A DNA stretch of 64,000 nucleotides from Candidatus Nyctobacter psychrophilus (GTDB taxonomy: Bacteria > Vulcanimicrobiota > Vulcanimicrobiia > Vulcanimicrobiales > Vulcanimicrobiaceae): contig JACRTY010000001.1 in the NCBI GenBank assembly GCA_014305025.1, positions 1 through 64,000 on the forward strand. Direction: 5' to 3'. Of this stretch, positions 25,829 through 35,424 are shown one piece after another; positions within the stretch are counted from its first letter, which is position 1, and each line of letters begins with the position of its first letter. A program made the translations under genes and the position numbers. A model generated the notes under the pieces. It saw only the letters and a program-made list of their open reading frames with translations. It was not told the DNA's origin and made no database searches.

Positions 25829-28600
25829 ATGCCGCCGTCCCCTGGGCCGATAACTCCACAGACGCATGTCCAGGCCCGAACGGTGAAGCTTCGCTCCCAT
25901 TCGCGCCCCCTGCTCGGCTTACGACTGGGGGCGATTGCCTGCGCCCTCGCGGTCCCCGTCGTCGCCCTGGCGCTGGGCGAGGACGCCAAGATCGACCGCG
26001 AAATAATGCAGCTCCGGCGGGAGAAGGTCGCGGTCCACTGGATCGCCTTGGCCGATCAGTTGGTCAACGACATTGAAATGGCCGAAAGCGGAGCGAGCCA
26101 CCATATGTCCGCAACCGCACTGGCGCGCATCGACGGCCGGCGCGAGAATCTGCAGCGCTTCAGCGCCGATATAGCGGGCGCCGTTCCGAGCGCCCCCGGG
26201 GCCTTTGCCCAAATCGACCGCGCTTGGAAGGCCGAGGCGGCGGCGCCCAGCGGCGTGGCACTTGCCCACCTGGCAACGGAAGGAGGATCGGCGCTCGACT
26301 CCGTCTCCGACAGCTCACAACTTTCGTTCGAGTCGCACGTGTTCATCGCGGATCTGGGCGACGCGCTCGACAACAGCTACTACCGCGTGTTTTCACCACT
26401 GGGCGCAGCGGCCGAGACGATGCAAGCCGGTTCACTGTCCTTCGGCGAGCGCATTCAGATCGCCGGCGGCATCGCACTCGCACGGCAGTTCAAACACGAA
26501 CTTTTCAACGATATCCAACCGGCGATGGATACTGCGCCCGGCAAAACCGTGACGCTTGGCCTGCGTTGGCACGCAGCCCTCGATTCCGCGAGCACTCTCG
26601 AACGTGATCTCGACGCAGCGATCCAAAAACCTCAGGGCCGTCTTGCGCCGCGCGTGCTGCGCGGCGAGCGGCTGCGGCTCGCCGCACGAACCTCCGAATT
26701 CATCACGACGTTGGAGGCCGACACCGACTCCGAGCTCGCCCAGCTCCAAGGTCAAGATCGGAGGGCGAAGCTGACGATTCTGGCAGCGGCGCTGCTCGGG
26801 ATCGCGCTGATCGTTGCGCTCGGGACCGTCGCCTTGCGGCTCATCGGCCGTCGTGACCGCCGCGAGCTCGAGCGCGCGCGGCAAGATGCGCGTGCGCTCC
26901 AGGCCGAACTCGGACGCCAGCACGCCGAACGCGCCCGGATGTTGACCGAAGCACAATTCGACGCGGTCTTCGACCGTTCGCAGATGGGCATCGCGCTGCT
27001 CGACGGCGAGGGAATGGTCGTCGAGTGCAACCCGGCGCTGCGCACGATGCTCGGCAGCGCAAGTCCCGTACTCGTCGCGCCAAACGATCCGCACTTCGAG
27101 GCGCTTGCCGCCGGCCGGTCCGCGACCTATCAGCATGAGACCGCGCTCGAACGGAGTGACGGCACGCCGCGCTGGTCCCAAATTACCATCTCGTCGGTCG
27201 ACGTTCGTTCGGAATCGGTCGCGGCGATCGCGATGGTTCAAGACATCAGCGAACGCAAAGCGATCGAGGAACGCCTGCGATATGCCGCCTCGCACGACGA
27301 CCTGACGTCGCTGCTCAATCGCACGCAGTTCTTGGCGCGCTTGAGCGCGGTGCTCGTCGACCACGCCATCGCCAGCACGTATTCGGTGCTTTTCGTCGAC
27401 CTCGACCACTTCAAACTCGTCAACGATACGCTGGGACATTCCGCGGGCGACCGGGCCATCATGATCACGGGCGAACGGCTGCTCGCGACGACGCGGCCCG
27501 ACGATGTCCTGGCGCGATTGCACGGCGACGAGTTCGCGCTGCTCCTCGCGGACACCGATGGTGCCGGTGCTCGTGCCGCCGCGGATCGCATCAAGGAGCA
27601 TCTGCTCGCGCCCATCCACTTCGGGGAAACGTCGTTCGGCTTGACCGCCAGCATCGGCATCGTGACCGAACTCGAACGGTACGTGTCGGCGGAGTACGTC
27701 ATGCGCGACGCCGACGTGGCGATGTATCACGCCAAGAGTCTGGGCCGCGCCAACGCCGTCGTGTTCGACGGCGAAATGCAGGAGCGCGTCAGCGAGCAGA
27801 TGCGCATCCTGACCGACCTGCGCACGGCACTGCCGCGCAACGAGATTTACGTCGCCTACCAACCGATCGTTGCGGTGCGCACCTCGGAAGTGCTGGGTTT
27901 CGAAGCGCTGTTGCGCTGGCGCAGCCCGACCCTGGGCGACGTCCCGCCGTCCGCCTTCATTCCGGTAGCCGAAGATTCCGACGCGATCCACGAACTCGGG
28001 CGGTTCGCGCTGACGGAGACGTGCGCGATGGTGCGGCGGCTCGACGTGGCCGGCGCTCCGCCGCTGCGCGCCAGCATCAACCTCTCGGTGGCGCAACTCG
28101 TCAAGGGCGACATCGCTGCGGAGGTGCGCACGGCGGTCGCCGACGCCGGCATCGATGCGGAACGGCTGACGCTCGAGATCACCGAAAGCGGGCTGCTGGA
28201 AAACAAGGCGCGCGCGCACGAAGTGCTCGACGAATTGCACCGCATCGGCGTCAAACTGTGCATCGACGACTTTGGGACCGGATATTCGTCGTTACGCTAC
28301 CTGCACGAGTTTCCGATCGACGTCTTGAAGATCGATCGGTCGTTCGTCAACGGCGCCGACGGTGAGCTTGCCAACCCGGCGATCGTCGACATGCTGCTCA
28401 GCCTCTCGCGTCACCTCGACGTCGTCGCTATCGCCGAAGGGATCGAAACCGAAGCGCAACGCCGCGCGTTGCTCGAGGCCGGCTGCGAAGCGGCGCAAGG
28501 CTTTCTGTTCGCCCGCCCGCTGCCCGAAGCGCACTTCATGACGTGGCTACGCGCCGGCGAAGAATTACGTGAAGCCGCAGCGGCGGTCAAAGCAAGCTGA
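25829..28600 (+). CDS. Membrane GGDEF-EAL protein with PAS domain (c-di-GMP phosphodiesterase likely)
   Basis: About 923 residues. TM1 lies near 30-50, then a ~280-residue extracytoplasmic helical sensor region, then TM2 (LTILAAALLGIALIVALGTVAL). A PAS-like domain is followed by GGDEF (about 480-650) and EAL (about 670-920). The GGDEF active site reads HGDEF (about 565), so cyclase activity is doubtful, while FVDLDHFKLVNDTLGH is kept. The EAL domain looks intact: FEALLRW (about 691), NLSV, EITESGLLEN, DDFGTGYSSL (about 812) and EGIET. It probably degrades c-di-GMP with the GGDEF as a GTP sensor. The start is uncertain: ATG 25829 or GTG 25883. Confidence 0.92.
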   Translation: MPPSPGPITPQTHVQARTVKLRSHSRPLLGLRLGAIACALAVPVVALALGEDAKIDREIMQLRREKVAVHWIALADQLVNDIEMAESGASHHMSATALARIDGRRENLQRFSADIAGAVPSAPGAFAQIDRAWKAEAAAPSGVALAHLATEGGSALDSVSDSSQLSFESHVFIADLGDALDNSYYRVFSPLGAAAETMQAGSLSFGERIQIAGGIALARQFKHELFNDIQPAMDTAPGKTVTLGLRWHAALDSASTLERDLDAAIQKPQGRLAPRVLRGERLRLAARTSEFITTLEADTDSELAQLQGQDRRAKLTILAAALLGIALIVALGTVALRLIGRRDRRELERARQDARALQAELGRQHAERARMLTEAQFDAVFDRSQMGIALLDGEGMVVECNPALRTMLGSASPVLVAPNDPHFEALAAGRSATYQHETALERSDGTPRWSQITISSVDVRSESVAAIAMVQDISERKAIEERLRYAASHDDLTSLLNRTQFLARLSAVLVDHAIASTYSVLFVDLDHFKLVNDTLGHSAGDRAIMITGERLLATTRPDDVLARLHGDEFALLLADTDGAGARAAADRIKEHLLAPIHFGETSFGLTASIGIVTELERYVSAEYVMRDADVAMYHAKSLGRANAVVFDGEMQERVSEQMRILTDLRTALPRNEIYVAYQPIVAVRTSEVLGFEALLRWRSPTLGDVPPSAFIPVAEDSDAIHELGRFALTETCAMVRRLDVAGAPPLRASINLSVAQLVKGDIAAEVRTAVADAGIDAERLTLEITESGLLENKARAHEVLDELHRIGVKLCIDDFGTGYSSLRYLHEFPIDVLKIDRSFVNGADGELANPAIVDMLLSLSRHLDVVAIAEGIETEAQRRALLEAGCEAAQGFLFARPLPEAHFMTWLRAGEELREAAAAVKAS

Positions 28601-28614
28601 ACGTTCGTACTCAC

Positions 28615-29916
28615 TCATCTTCGTACAGTTCGCCCCCCGGTGCGGCGCCGAGCGATCCAAGCGCCCAACGTTGCTTCTTCCCCTTGTTCACCGGGAATGA
28701 AATACGAGCGTTCGGCGAGGCTAGGCGGAAGGTAGGCTCCGAGCCGCCCCGGCGGCGGAAGGTCGCCGGCCGCACCGGCCGCCGCGTAATCTTCGTGCGC
28801 GTAGCGATAACCGGCGCCGTACCCGAGGCCGCGCATCAGCGCCGTCGGCGCGTTGCGCAGATTGAGCGGCACGGGATCGTTGCGCGTCGTCTGCACGTCC
28901 GCTAGCGCCGCGCTGTACGCGCGCCCGACGCTGTTCGATTTCGGCGCGGTCGCTAAATAGAGCGTCGCATGCGCAAGGGGATAGAAGCCCTCCGGCATGC
29001 CGACGAAGTGCACGGCCTGCTGCGCGGCAACGGCGACGGAAAGTCCGCGCGAGTCGGCGAGGCCAACGTCTTCGGACGCCAAGATGACGATGCGGCGCGC
29101 GATGAAGAGCGGATCTTCCCCGGCGTCGAGCATGCGCGCCAGCCAATAGACGGCCGCATCGGGGTCGCTGCCGCGGACCGACTTGATGAAGGCGCTGATG
29201 ACGTCGTAGTGATTTTCGCCTTTTTTATCGTAGGCGACGATGCGGCGCTGCAGCGCGTCGGCGACCAGTGCCGCGTCGATGCGACGCGTTCCATCGGCGC
29301 CCGACGGCGCGGCGCTCGCCGCAAATTCGAGCGTCCCCAGGGCGACGCGGGCGTCGCCGTTGGCTAGGCGCACCAGCGCCTCGAACGCCTCGTCGTCCAG
29401 CACGATGGACTGCTGGCCGAGTCCGCGCTCCGCGTCGGCGAGCGCGCGGCGCACGAGCGTTGCGACGTCGTCGTCAGCGAGTGCGTACAGCACGTAGACG
29501 CGCGCGCGCGAGAGCAGGGCGGAATTGACTTCGAACGACGGGTTCTCGGTCGTCGCGCCGATCAGCGTGATCGTGCCGTCCTCGACGTACGGCAAGACGG
29601 CGTCCTGCTGCGCCTTGTTGAAGCGATGGATTTCGTCGATGAAGAGGACCGTGCGGCGGCCGAGCGTGCGCGCGCGTTGCGCCTCGGCGACGACCGCCCG
29701 CAGGTCCGCGACGCCCGCGCTCACGGCGGAGAGCCCCACGAAATCCGAATCGGTGGCGCGCGCGATCACTTCGGCGAGCGTCGTCTTGCCGGTTCCCGGC
29801 GGACCCCATAGGATCAACGACGGAATCGCGTCCGTCTCGATGGCCCGCCGTAAGGCCCGGTCGGGGCCGACGATATGGTGCTGCCCGACGAATTCGTCGA
29901 GCGTGCGCGGCCGCAT
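28615..29916 (-). CDS. rarA: Replication-associated recombination protein A (RarA/MgsA AAA+ ATPase)
   Basis: 433 residues. MRPRTLDEFVGQHHIVGPD is followed by Walker A GPPGTGKT, Walker B LFIDEIHRFNKAQQDA and sensor 1 GATTENPSFEVNSALLSR. The RarA/WHIP C-terminus has SVRGSDPDAAVYWLARML, ILASEDVGLAD and APKSNSVGRAY. It remodels stalled replication forks. Oddity: the upstream frame codes GLFERDAPAPLAAR, which is the usual RarA N-terminus, but contains no ATG, GTG or TTG; the only AUG is at 29916. A near-cognate start (for example ATC at 29981, overlapping the upstream stop) would restore the normal N-terminus. Confidence 0.95.
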   Translation of the reverse strand: MRPRTLDEFVGQHHIVGPDRALRRAIETDAIPSLILWGPPGTGKTTLAEVIARATDSDFVGLSAVSAGVADLRAVVAEAQRARTLGRRTVLFIDEIHRFNKAQQDAVLPYVEDGTITLIGATTENPSFEVNSALLSRARVYVLYALADDDVATLVRRALADAERGLGQQSIVLDDEAFEALVRLANGDARVALGTLEFAASAAPSGADGTRRIDAALVADALQRRIVAYDKKGENHYDVISAFIKSVRGSDPDAAVYWLARMLDAGEDPLFIARRIVILASEDVGLADSRGLSVAVAAQQAVHFVGMPEGFYPLAHATLYLATAPKSNSVGRAYSAALADVQTTRNDPVPLNLRNAPTALMRGLGYGAGYRYAHEDYAAAGAAGDLPPPGRLGAYLPPSLAERSYFIPGEQGEEATLGAWIARRRTGGRTVRR

Positions 29917-29974
29917 GCGGGCGGCCAGCGGCGCGGGCGCATCGCGCTCGAAGAGCCCGACGCGTTCGCCCCTC

Positions 29975-30646
29975 TTACCGATGCTTGGTTTTCTTTTTCG
30001 GCGCGCGGGTCGCGGCCGTTCCGGGGAGCGGGGTTTCGACCGGCGCAGTGATCGTCACGTTGCCGTTGCCGACGAGCTGCCCCGTGACGGTATCGTAATC
30101 GAGGACGTCGGATTCGATCGTCTGCTCGCCGTTGCGAACGTGGACGTGGCCCTCCATGTGCAGATGGTGATTGGCGTCGTCGAGGACGGCCATATCGGAG
30201 GTCGCTTCGTGACCGCCCTCTTGCGTGAAATGCATGTTGCCGCGGGCCGTATAGGTGCGGCGGTTCCCGTCGACGTCGAGCGTATCGCAGGTGAGCGTTG
30301 AAGGGCGTTGCGTCAGGTCGGCCGCTTTGCCGCTGCTGACGGGTGCATTTTGGTGAACGACGACGTGGCCCGCGGCGTGCATCTGTTTGCGCTGCGAGTT
30401 GCCGGTCGCTCGATCGGCGGTAATGTTCGTCCCGGAGCGCGTCGCATCGAAGGGGCCAGGCAGCGAGAAATCACCGTTATTCAGATTATAGGTGAAGTGC
30501 TCGGTGCGGATGTCGAAGCCGGCCAGATGATTGAGCGAACTTTCGGCACCGGCGCTCGTTTCCGGCGCCGCTGCCGCGACCGACGCCGACAGAACGGTGA
30601 ACCCGGCGCAAGCCCACAGCAGCCGCATAGCGTGCAGAGGCTTCAT
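29975..30646 (-). CDS. LptA/OstA-like periplasmic protein
   Basis: 223 residues. The signal peptide (MRLLWACAGFTVLSASVAAAA, after a short MKPLHA leader) is followed by an OstA-like beta-jellyroll: repeated strand pairs such as ITADRATGNSQRKQMHAAGHVVVHQ and TYTARGNMHFTQEGGHEATSDMAVLDD. The family includes LptA, the periplasmic bridge carrying lipopolysaccharide to the outer membrane. No lptB or lptC is next to it, so it may be LptA or a related OstA protein. ATG 30646 overlaps the TsaC-like gene stop (ATGA). The C-terminus is basic (PKKKTKHR). Confidence 0.8.
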   Translation of the reverse strand: MKPLHAMRLLWACAGFTVLSASVAAAAPETSAGAESSLNHLAGFDIRTEHFTYNLNNGDFSLPGPFDATRSGTNITADRATGNSQRKQMHAAGHVVVHQNAPVSSGKAADLTQRPSTLTCDTLDVDGNRRTYTARGNMHFTQEGGHEATSDMAVLDDANHHLHMEGHVHVRNGEQTIESDVLDYDTVTGQLVGNGNVTITAPVETPLPGTAATRAPKKKTKHR

Positions 30647-31293
30647 GCGCGATGGTCCCGTTCATCGTGCCCGAAGACGATTTCGCCCAGCTCCCGCTCG
30701 AGCATTGCCCTGCTGATTGCTCCTTCGCGCACGAGGCGCACATCCTCCATCGACACGTCGATGATCGTCGATTCGACTCCGACGGGCGTCGGCCCGTCAT
30801 CTATTGCGAGATCGGCCTCCGGCAGCGGTTCCTTAACCGTCCCCGCGAAGGCCGGCCGCCCGCTGAAGTTGGCGCTCGTCGCCGCCAGCGGACCACAGCG
30901 TTGTAGTATCGCCGCGCAGAGCGCATGTTTCGGAACGCGCAGGCCGACCGTGTCCAGACCCGCGGTGACGTAGCCGCCGACGGAAGGCGGGCGCCGCACG
31001 ATGAGCGTCAGCGCCCCCGGCAGAAACGCCCCCGCGATACGCCGGACCAGCTCGCCGTTGCCCGCGTAGGTGATCAATTGGTCAACGCTCGCTAGATGAA
31101 GCGAGAGCGGCTTGTGCGCCGGCCGCCCCTTGAGCGCGAACACGCGCGCGACGGCCGTCGCGGACGCCGGATCGCACCCGATGCCGTACACCGTGTCAGT
31201 CGGGAAGATCACGATGCCGCCGCGCCGGGCGACGACCGCGGCGGCATCGGCGACGGCGCGGGGCGTCATCTTCCGCGCGTGCAGCGTGCGCAC
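30643..31293 (-). CDS. Threonylcarbamoyl-AMP synthase (TsaC/YrdC domain)
   Basis: 216 residues, a single YrdC domain making threonylcarbamoyl-AMP from threonine, bicarbonate and ATP for the t6A37 modification of tRNA. IVIFPTDTVYGIGCDP, the KGRPAHKPLSLHLAS basic nucleotide-binding motif, LRVPKHAL and LAATSANFSGRPA are all family signatures. The C-terminal Sua5 domain is absent, so this is the TsaC type. The segment VGVESTIIDV closes the domain. It is the first gene of an overlapping pair with the LptA-like gene. Confidence 0.92.
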   Translation of the reverse strand: MRTLHARKMTPRAVADAAAVVARRGGIVIFPTDTVYGIGCDPASATAVARVFALKGRPAHKPLSLHLASVDQLITYAGNGELVRRIAGAFLPGALTLIVRRPPSVGGYVTAGLDTVGLRVPKHALCAAILQRCGPLAATSANFSGRPAFAGTVKEPLPEADLAIDDGPTPVGVESTIIDVSMEDVRLVREGAISRAMLERELGEIVFGHDERDHRA

Positions 31294-31354
31294 GGTTACA
31301 TCACGTCCGGCTGAGCGGCGGCACCCTGCACGAACTCCGGGGAGTTGCGGCCGC

Positions 31355-32344
<990 letters not shown>

Positions 32345-32467
32345 TCACGAAAGCGGCCGCCCTCTATGGCGCGGAGCGGCACAATGAAGTAAAGGCTGCT
32401 GAATCGCGCTGCGGCCGACCGGAAAGTTACCGGGCCGGCAGCAGACTACCTTCGCCGAGCGTGACCG

Positions 32468-33835
32468 CTATGCGCTCGGGCCGCGCGCGGCGAGCGACGG
32501 ATAGGCGGTGGTCTCGAACGTGCCGAGGGGTTCCACCACCGGCGAGATGCCGCTCGAGCGTTGGACCTGGCCGCCGAGGGCTGAGAGCATCTCTTCCAAG
32601 CGCTCGTAGCCGCGGTCGACGTATTCGAGGCCGATGATTTCCGTTTCGCCTTGAGCGGCGAGCCCGGCGACCACCAGGGCCGCGCCGGCGCGAATGTCCG
32701 GCGCTTCAACCGGCGCACCGGAGAGCGGTGCGCCGCCTTTGATCAGCGCCGTATTGTTCTCGATGGCAACGCGCACGTCGGCCCCCATGCGCGCCAGCTC
32801 GTTGACGTACGAGAAGCGGGCGTTGAAGATCGTTTCCTCAACCGTGCTGATTCCCGGACACGTGCATAGGAAGCTGAGCATGGGCGGTTGCAGGTCTGTC
32901 GGAAAGCCGGGGTGCGGCGCGGTGAGGATGTCGGTTCCGCCCGTGATGCGCTCCGCTTCGGCGCGAATCCAGTCGGTGCCGGACGTCACCTTGACCCCGC
33001 ACTCGCTCAGCTTCGCGAGCGTGAGCGCGAGGTGCTCGGGCACGCAACGCTCGACCGTAACGTCGCCGCGCGTTGCACACCCCGAGAGCAGCAAGGTGCC
33101 GCTCACGATGCGGTCGGCGATGATCTCGTACTCGACGCCGTGCAGTTCGGGAACGCCCTCGACGACGATCGTATCGCCGCCGTGCCCACGCACCCGTGCG
33201 CCCATCGCGACCAGGAAGTTCGCGAGGTCGACGACTTCGGGCTCCATCGCGACGTTTCGTAAGGTCGTCGTTCCGTCGGCCACCACGGCCGCGAGCAGCG
33301 CGTTTTTGGTCGCGCCCACGCTCGGCTGACGAAAGGCCACCTCGCCGCCGCGCAAACGGCGCGCGACCGCTGTGGCGATCAGATAACCGTGCGCGTTGGA
33401 GACCTCGGCGCCGAGCGCGCGAAAGGCGTGTTCGTGCAGGTCGGTCGCACGCGTTCCGAGCACGCAGCCGCCCGGCAACGGAACCTCGGCCCGGCCGAAA
33501 ACGCCGAGCAATGGACCCACGAGGTCGAACGACGCGGCGAGCTTGCGCACGAGCGTATAGGGCGCCCGGTAACTCGAAAGGTTCGACGGATCGATCGTCA
33601 AGGTGCCCGGCCCTTCGGAACGCAACCGCGCGCCGAGGGCTTCAAGCAGCTGCCGCATGACCGAGACGTCGGTGATGTTCGGGATGCGGTGCAAGGTGAC
33701 GGGCGACTTCGCAAGCAGTGCCGCCGCCATAATCGGCAGCGCGGCATTCTTGGCGCCGTGCGTCTCGACGGACCCTGATAGCCGATGGCCGCCGCGCACT
33801 CGTAAGGTCGTCTCCAGGCGGTCCAGCACGTTCAT
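32468..33835 (-). CDS. murA: UDP-N-acetylglucosamine 1-carboxyvinyltransferase
   Basis: 455 residues, the first committed step of peptidoglycan synthesis: enolpyruvyl transfer from PEP to UDP-GlcNAc. GSVETHGAKNAALPIMAAAL holds the conserved Lys29/Asn30. GGCVLGTRATDLH carries Cys124, the counterpart of the fosfomycin-target cysteine (Cys115 in E. coli), suggesting a fosfomycin-sensitive enzyme. SVGATKNALLAA, GFPTDLQPPMLSFLC and ENNTALIKGGAPLSGAPVEAPDIRAGAALV are the remaining active-site blocks. The tail after residue ~425 is slightly long. It probably shares a transcript with mreB. Confidence 0.96.
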   Translation of the reverse strand: MNVLDRLETTLRVRGGHRLSGSVETHGAKNAALPIMAAALLAKSPVTLHRIPNITDVSVMRQLLEALGARLRSEGPGTLTIDPSNLSSYRAPYTLVRKLAASFDLVGPLLGVFGRAEVPLPGGCVLGTRATDLHEHAFRALGAEVSNAHGYLIATAVARRLRGGEVAFRQPSVGATKNALLAAVVADGTTTLRNVAMEPEVVDLANFLVAMGARVRGHGGDTIVVEGVPELHGVEYEIIADRIVSGTLLLSGCATRGDVTVERCVPEHLALTLAKLSECGVKVTSGTDWIRAEAERITGGTDILTAPHPGFPTDLQPPMLSFLCTCPGISTVEETIFNARFSYVNELARMGADVRVAIENNTALIKGGAPLSGAPVEAPDIRAGAALVVAGLAAQGETEIIGLEYVDRGYERLEEMLSALGGQVQRSSGISPVVEPLGTFETTAYPSLAARGPSA

Positions 33836-33921
33836 ACTCGTGCTCGACGTTCGCAGGAACGCTATCGTTCTCTTTTACGACATGCAGCGGAACTGAATCT
33901 TCGTCGTTCAATGGTAAACCA

Positions 33922-35424
33922 GTGGGCGTGAGCGATCGGAACGTCGCCCTTCTCGGCATCGACCTCGGGACGAGTTCCGCCAAAGTGCTGGCCTGCGACC
34001 AAAGCGGCGTGCTGCTCGCGGCCGCGGTTCATCCCTATCCGTTGCGCGTGCCGAGGCCGGGCTTCGTCGAACTCGATCCGGGCGAGGTGATGCTCGGCGC
34101 CGACGCCGCGCTGCGCGACGTGCTCGCTGCTCTCCGCGAGCGGCGCATCGCCGTCGCAGCGCTCGGACTGTCGGGCGCGATGCACGGCATCGTCCCCGTC
34201 GACGCGCGGGGCGCGCCCCTGGGGCCGTGCCTCACCTGGCTCGACCGCCGTAGTGCGGACGTCGCGGCGGCCTGGCAACGCGACGGAACGGCGGCACGGC
34301 TCTACGCGGCGACGGGCGCCCCCATCCATCCGATGCTGCCGTCGTGTAAATTGCGCTGGCTTGCCCAGAACGATCCCGCACTCGTCGCTCGCGCGGCGAA
34401 GTTCGTGTCGCTCAAAGAATTGCTCGCGTTCCGGCTTACCGGCGAGTGGGCGATCGATTGGGGGATGGCGTCGGGGACGGGACTCTTCGGCGCGTACGAG
34501 CGCGGATGGCATGCGGCGGCGCTCGACCTCGCCGGCGTCAGCGCGGAACGATTGTCGCAGCCGGCTGCGCCGTCGACCCGGTTGCGCCTGCGTGATGCCG
34601 TCGCCCGTGACCTCGCGCTCGTACCGAACGTGCCGCTGGTGCTCGCGTCCAGTGACGGCGCGCTTGCGAACTTGGGCGTCGGGGCGGTCGGCGTCGACGA
34701 CTTCGCGCTAACCCTCGGTACGAGCGGCGCACTGCGCGTCGTGGTCGACGAACCCGTGCTCGACCGGGCTGGACGTACGTTTTGTTATGCGTACGACGAC
34801 CGATGCTACATCGTCGGCGGAGCCACGAGTTCGGCCGGCGCGGTGCTCGCACGGTTCGAGGAGTGGCTGCTGGGGGATACGGCGCCGGCCGACAGACCGG
34901 CGCGGGCCGTTGCGCTGGCCGCTGCGGCGCCGCTCGGCGCGCGGGGCTTAACGCTCGCACCGTTCCTGTCGGGTGAACGTGCGCCGTATTGGCGGGTCGA
35001 TCTGCACGGGACGCTGGCCGGCCTCGACCTCGCGCACGAACGGGGTGACCTGCTGCGTGCCGCGTTCGAAAGCATCGTCTTCGCGGTGCGGAGCGTCTAC
35101 GACGTGCTGCTCGAACGGCTGCCGGCGCCGCGGCGTTTACGGCTTTCCGGGGGTCTGGTTCGGCCACCGTTCGTACGACAACTGATCGCCGATGTCTTCG
35201 ACTGCGAAACGGTCTTCACCGAACACGCCGACGCATCGGCGTTCGGCGCTGCGCTCATGGCGGGTGTTGCCGTCGGCTTGGTGGCGGATGCCGCGGATAT
35301 CGCTACCTCGCCGTCCGCGCTCGCTTTGGAGGCGCGGAACGTTGCCGAGCGGATCCACGTCGAACAGTATGCCGCGGCCTTCGACCGCTATCGGCGGGTC
35401 GTGGCCGCCACGCTGCAACTATGA
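33922..35424 (+). CDS. FGGY-family carbohydrate kinase (gluconokinase/xylulokinase-like)
   Basis: 500 residues with the two actin-like domains of FGGY kinases, which phosphorylate sugars with ATP. GIDLGTSSAKVLACDQSG is phosphate 1, LTWLDRRSADVAAAW and GAPIHPMLPSCKLRWL are substrate-domain blocks, and TLGTSGALRVVVDEP, PFLSGERAPYW and RLRLSGGLVRPPFVRQLIADVF close domain II. The PIHPM..KLRWL pattern is closest to the gluconokinase branch, so gluconate is the best guess, with xylulose possible. GTG 33922 or 33928 could start translation. It stands alone, ending 6 bp into the convergent S46 peptidase gene. Confidence 0.85.
   Translation: MGVSDRNVALLGIDLGTSSAKVLACDQSGVLLAAAVHPYPLRVPRPGFVELDPGEVMLGADAALRDVLAALRERRIAVAALGLSGAMHGIVPVDARGAPLGPCLTWLDRRSADVAAAWQRDGTAARLYAATGAPIHPMLPSCKLRWLAQNDPALVARAAKFVSLKELLAFRLTGEWAIDWGMASGTGLFGAYERGWHAAALDLAGVSAERLSQPAAPSTRLRLRDAVARDLALVPNVPLVLASSDGALANLGVGAVGVDDFALTLGTSGALRVVVDEPVLDRAGRTFCYAYDDRCYIVGGATSSAGAVLARFEEWLLGDTAPADRPARAVALAAAAPLGARGLTLAPFLSGERAPYWRVDLHGTLAGLDLAHERGDLLRAAFESIVFAVRSVYDVLLERLPAPRRLRLSGGLVRPPFVRQLIADVFDCETVFTEHADASAFGAALMAGVAVGLVADAADIATSPSALALEARNVAERIHVEQYAAAFDRYRRVVAATLQL

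Noticed and set aside
26432-28240. 602-codon minus-strand frame across the GGDEF-EAL gene
   Set aside because: Arg/Gln/Val-rich antisense shadow; the plus frame has complete EAL motifs.
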